Source: Alistipes sp. CAG:268
GTDB lineage: Bacteria > Bacteroidota > Bacteroidia > Bacteroidales > Rikenellaceae
Length of the DNA stretch: 16,654 bases
Direction: 5' to 3'
Assembly (NCBI GenBank): GCA_000434235.1
Contig: FR891987.1
Location: 1-16,654 of the forward strand
Part shown: one piece after another, positions 16,201 through 16,654 of the stretch
Layout: the number at the start of each line of letters is the position of its first letter
How positions within the stretch are numbered: position 1 is the first letter of the stretch
Made by a program: the position numbers and the translations under genes
Notes under the pieces: generated by a model
Seen by the model: the letters and a program-made list of their open reading frames with translations, nothing else
What the model was told of the DNA's origin: nothing
Databases searched by the model: none

Positions 16201-16654
16201 CATCAACACGCTCGACCGCTTCGACTACCTGCCCCGCCAGGATGCCGGGAACGGCACACTGGGCCGCGGCCGCGTCTTCACGAGCATGGACCGCACGAAC
16301 TGGACCGAGGCCGGCACGTTCGAGTGGAAGGGAGCCGAGACGAAGAGCTTCCGCTTTGCGGAGCAGCCCACGGCGCGCTACATCCGCATCGAGGTCGAAG
16401 AGGCCGTCGGCGGATACGGCTCGGGTCGCGAACTCTACGTCTTCCGCGTTCCCGGCTCGGAGAGCTACCTCCCGGGCGACATCAACCAGGACCGCCGGAT
16501 CGACGAGAACGACCTCACGTCGTACATGAACTACACGGGCCTGCGCCGCGGCGACGGCGACTTCGAGGGATACATCTCGAAGGGTGACCTGAACACCAAC
16601 GGGCTGATCGACGCCTACGACATCTCGGCCGTAGCGACACGGCTCGACGGCGGC
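13205..16654 (+). CDS. Secreted GH31 glycosidase with FN3-like, F5/8C and dockerin-like modules (3' end beyond window); possible alpha-N-acetylgalactosaminidase
   Basis: The frame runs 1150 codons from the ATG at 13205 to the last base with no stop, so the C-terminus is missing. Residues 1-24 are a signal peptide. A GH31 N-terminal beta-sandwich (about 40-265, YFYGGGVQNG) precedes the TIM barrel (about 270-620). Retaining catalytic residues are assigned as nucleophile D426 (VLKTDVAW) and acid/base D478 (WSGDQTGG), 52 apart. The WxDMNE nucleophile motif of alpha-glucosidases and xylosidases is absent. The surrounding GHLNAYNRDYW, LPNDGYGAGYG and SGLSGQPN sequences instead recall the GH31 alpha-N-acetylgalactosaminidase group; this is my recollection, not a search. 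C-terminal beta-domains follow to about 860, then an FN3-like domain (865-945), an F5/8C domain (946-1088: WHTRWS, YLPRQDAG) and a dockerin-like module with two calcium loops (D1092-D1103, D1128-D1139). Second gene of the beta-galactosidase operon. Confidence 0.9.
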   Translation, partial: MNLKTNILNAAFLASALLAAPAAAGMRGDHVATEQQTRAAGNAPIEGIRQLNPAAVEVLFTDGRRMTLDFYGPNIFRMFLDPQGGIVRDPAAEPEAQILVDEPRRAAGELEIEQKEGSVAVATEAVRVAFDKATGRFSVTDLRRGEVVAESLGAAAFEPRQSSIALKERADEYFYGGGVQNGRFSHKGQSIRIVNTNQWTDGGVASPTPFYWSTAGYGIMWYTFAPGLYDFGASEAGTVRLTHDTDYLDLFVMVDRTPVELLNDFYQLTGNPVLLPKFGFYEGHLNAYNRDYWAETEDGSGILFEDGKRYKESQQDNGGVRESLNGEADNYQFSARAVIDRYAAHDMPLGWILPNDGYGAGYGQTGTLDGNIENLRQLGEFARERGVEIGLWTQSDLHPKEGVDALLQRDIVKEVRDAGVRVLKTDVAWVGAGYSFGLNGVADVGRIMPYYGNDARPFIISLDGWAGTQRYASIWSGDQTGGDWEYIRFHIPTYIGSGLSGQPNISSDMDGIFGGRNIPVNVRDFQWKTFTPMQLNMDGWGANPKYPHILGEPAASINRWYLKLKSEFMPYTYSIAREAVDGKPMIRAMFLDDPNPYTLGTATCYQFLYGPYVLVAPVYRNTQADDKGNDRRDGIYLPEGNWIDFFTGDLYTGGCIVNNFDAPLWKLPVFIRQGAILPMTAPHNNAARMNREVRTYEFYPAGHSEFTEYDDDGVTEAYRRGESARTRIVSDLEGDNLTIRVDPTEGSFEGMVAEKATRLRINVTQRPGKITARIGGRNVKLSEARTREEYAQGVNVWYYDAAPEMNRFATTGSEIADLHVVKNPVVRVRLEPTDVTRNAVELKMKGYVYAPADPMLESIGALEAPRAAIAETDTEAYTLTPSWEEVPGADGYEIEFDGMRYTMIRDTRLRFEDLRPESDYTFRIRAVNASGASPWSTLAARTKSDPLEFAIRGLSGETSCPNQGGQGIARLFNFDESDTWHTRWSERAVPFDLVIDLHSINTLDRFDYLPRQDAGNGTLGRGRVFTSMDRTNWTEAGTFEWKGAETKSFRFAEQPTARYIRIEVEEAVGGYGSGRELYVFRVPGSESYLPGDINQDRRIDENDLTSYMNYTGLRRGDGDFEGYISKGDLNTNGLIDAYDISAVATRLDGG

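Overview
The window looks like a chromosomal segment from a high-GC gut member of the Bacteroidota, most plausibly Alistipes or a close relative. The genus is an inference from gene content and base composition. Supporting signs are a Rho factor with a long low-complexity N-terminal extension, TAnnTTTG-type -7 promoter boxes, AraC regulators carrying an N-terminal CxxC metal-binding-like domain, lipoprotein CAZymes and sulfatases, and weak or absent Shine-Dalgarno sequences. Coding DNA is strongly GC-biased, and this creates long antisense shadow ORFs that are not genes.

Layout, left to right. (1) 2-2224, + strand: the 3' part of rho, whose frame is open to the left edge, followed 18 nt later by an exported S1/P1-type zinc nuclease and a likely intrinsic terminator. 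(2) 2334-5637, + strand: a copper-homeostasis unit. It has a small AraC-type regulator with an N-terminal CxxC domain, then a Cu(+) P1B-1 ATPase whose frame runs straight into a second, C-terminal HMA (CopZ-like) domain. A 15-bp-stem terminator closes the unit. Each gene has its own -7 box, and the ATPase box lies inside a 7-bp inverted repeat, a candidate operator. (3) 5663-8725, - strand: a two-gene operon of a lipoprotein GH29 alpha-L-fucosidase and a lipoprotein serine-type S1 sulfatase. (4) 8726-9079: an AT-richer divergent intergenic region with a promoter candidate in each direction. (5) 9080-16654, + strand: a secreted multidomain GH2 beta-galactosidase with C-terminal F5/8-type (CBM32-like) domain, then a multidomain GH31 glycosidase that runs off the right edge. 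The GH31 reading frame is open from its ATG at 13205 to the last base (1150 codons without a stop). It carries a fibronectin-III-like domain, an F5/8C domain and a two-loop dockerin-like module.

How the genes fit together. Fucosidase, sulfatase, beta-galactosidase and GH31 form a divergently transcribed, all-exported enzyme set. Fucose, sulfate, beta-galactose and possibly alpha-GalNAc removal would together strip sulfated, fucosylated host O-glycans such as mucin. The alpha-GalNAc assignment rests on the GH31 active-site context, which differs from alpha-glucosidases, and is an inference. No SusC/SusD pair, sensor or sulfatase-maturing enzyme is in the window, so the locus is either only part of a polysaccharide-utilisation locus or an enzyme-only cluster.

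Most noteworthy points: the unusual GH31 with dockerin; the ATPase fused in frame to a C-terminal chaperone-like HMA domain with a possible internal start; the CxxC-AraC regulator and the symmetrical elements at the ATPase promoter; the disordered Rho extension; and a Cys-rich insert in the beta-galactosidase. I found no tRNA, rRNA, CRISPR array, IS element or phage gene.
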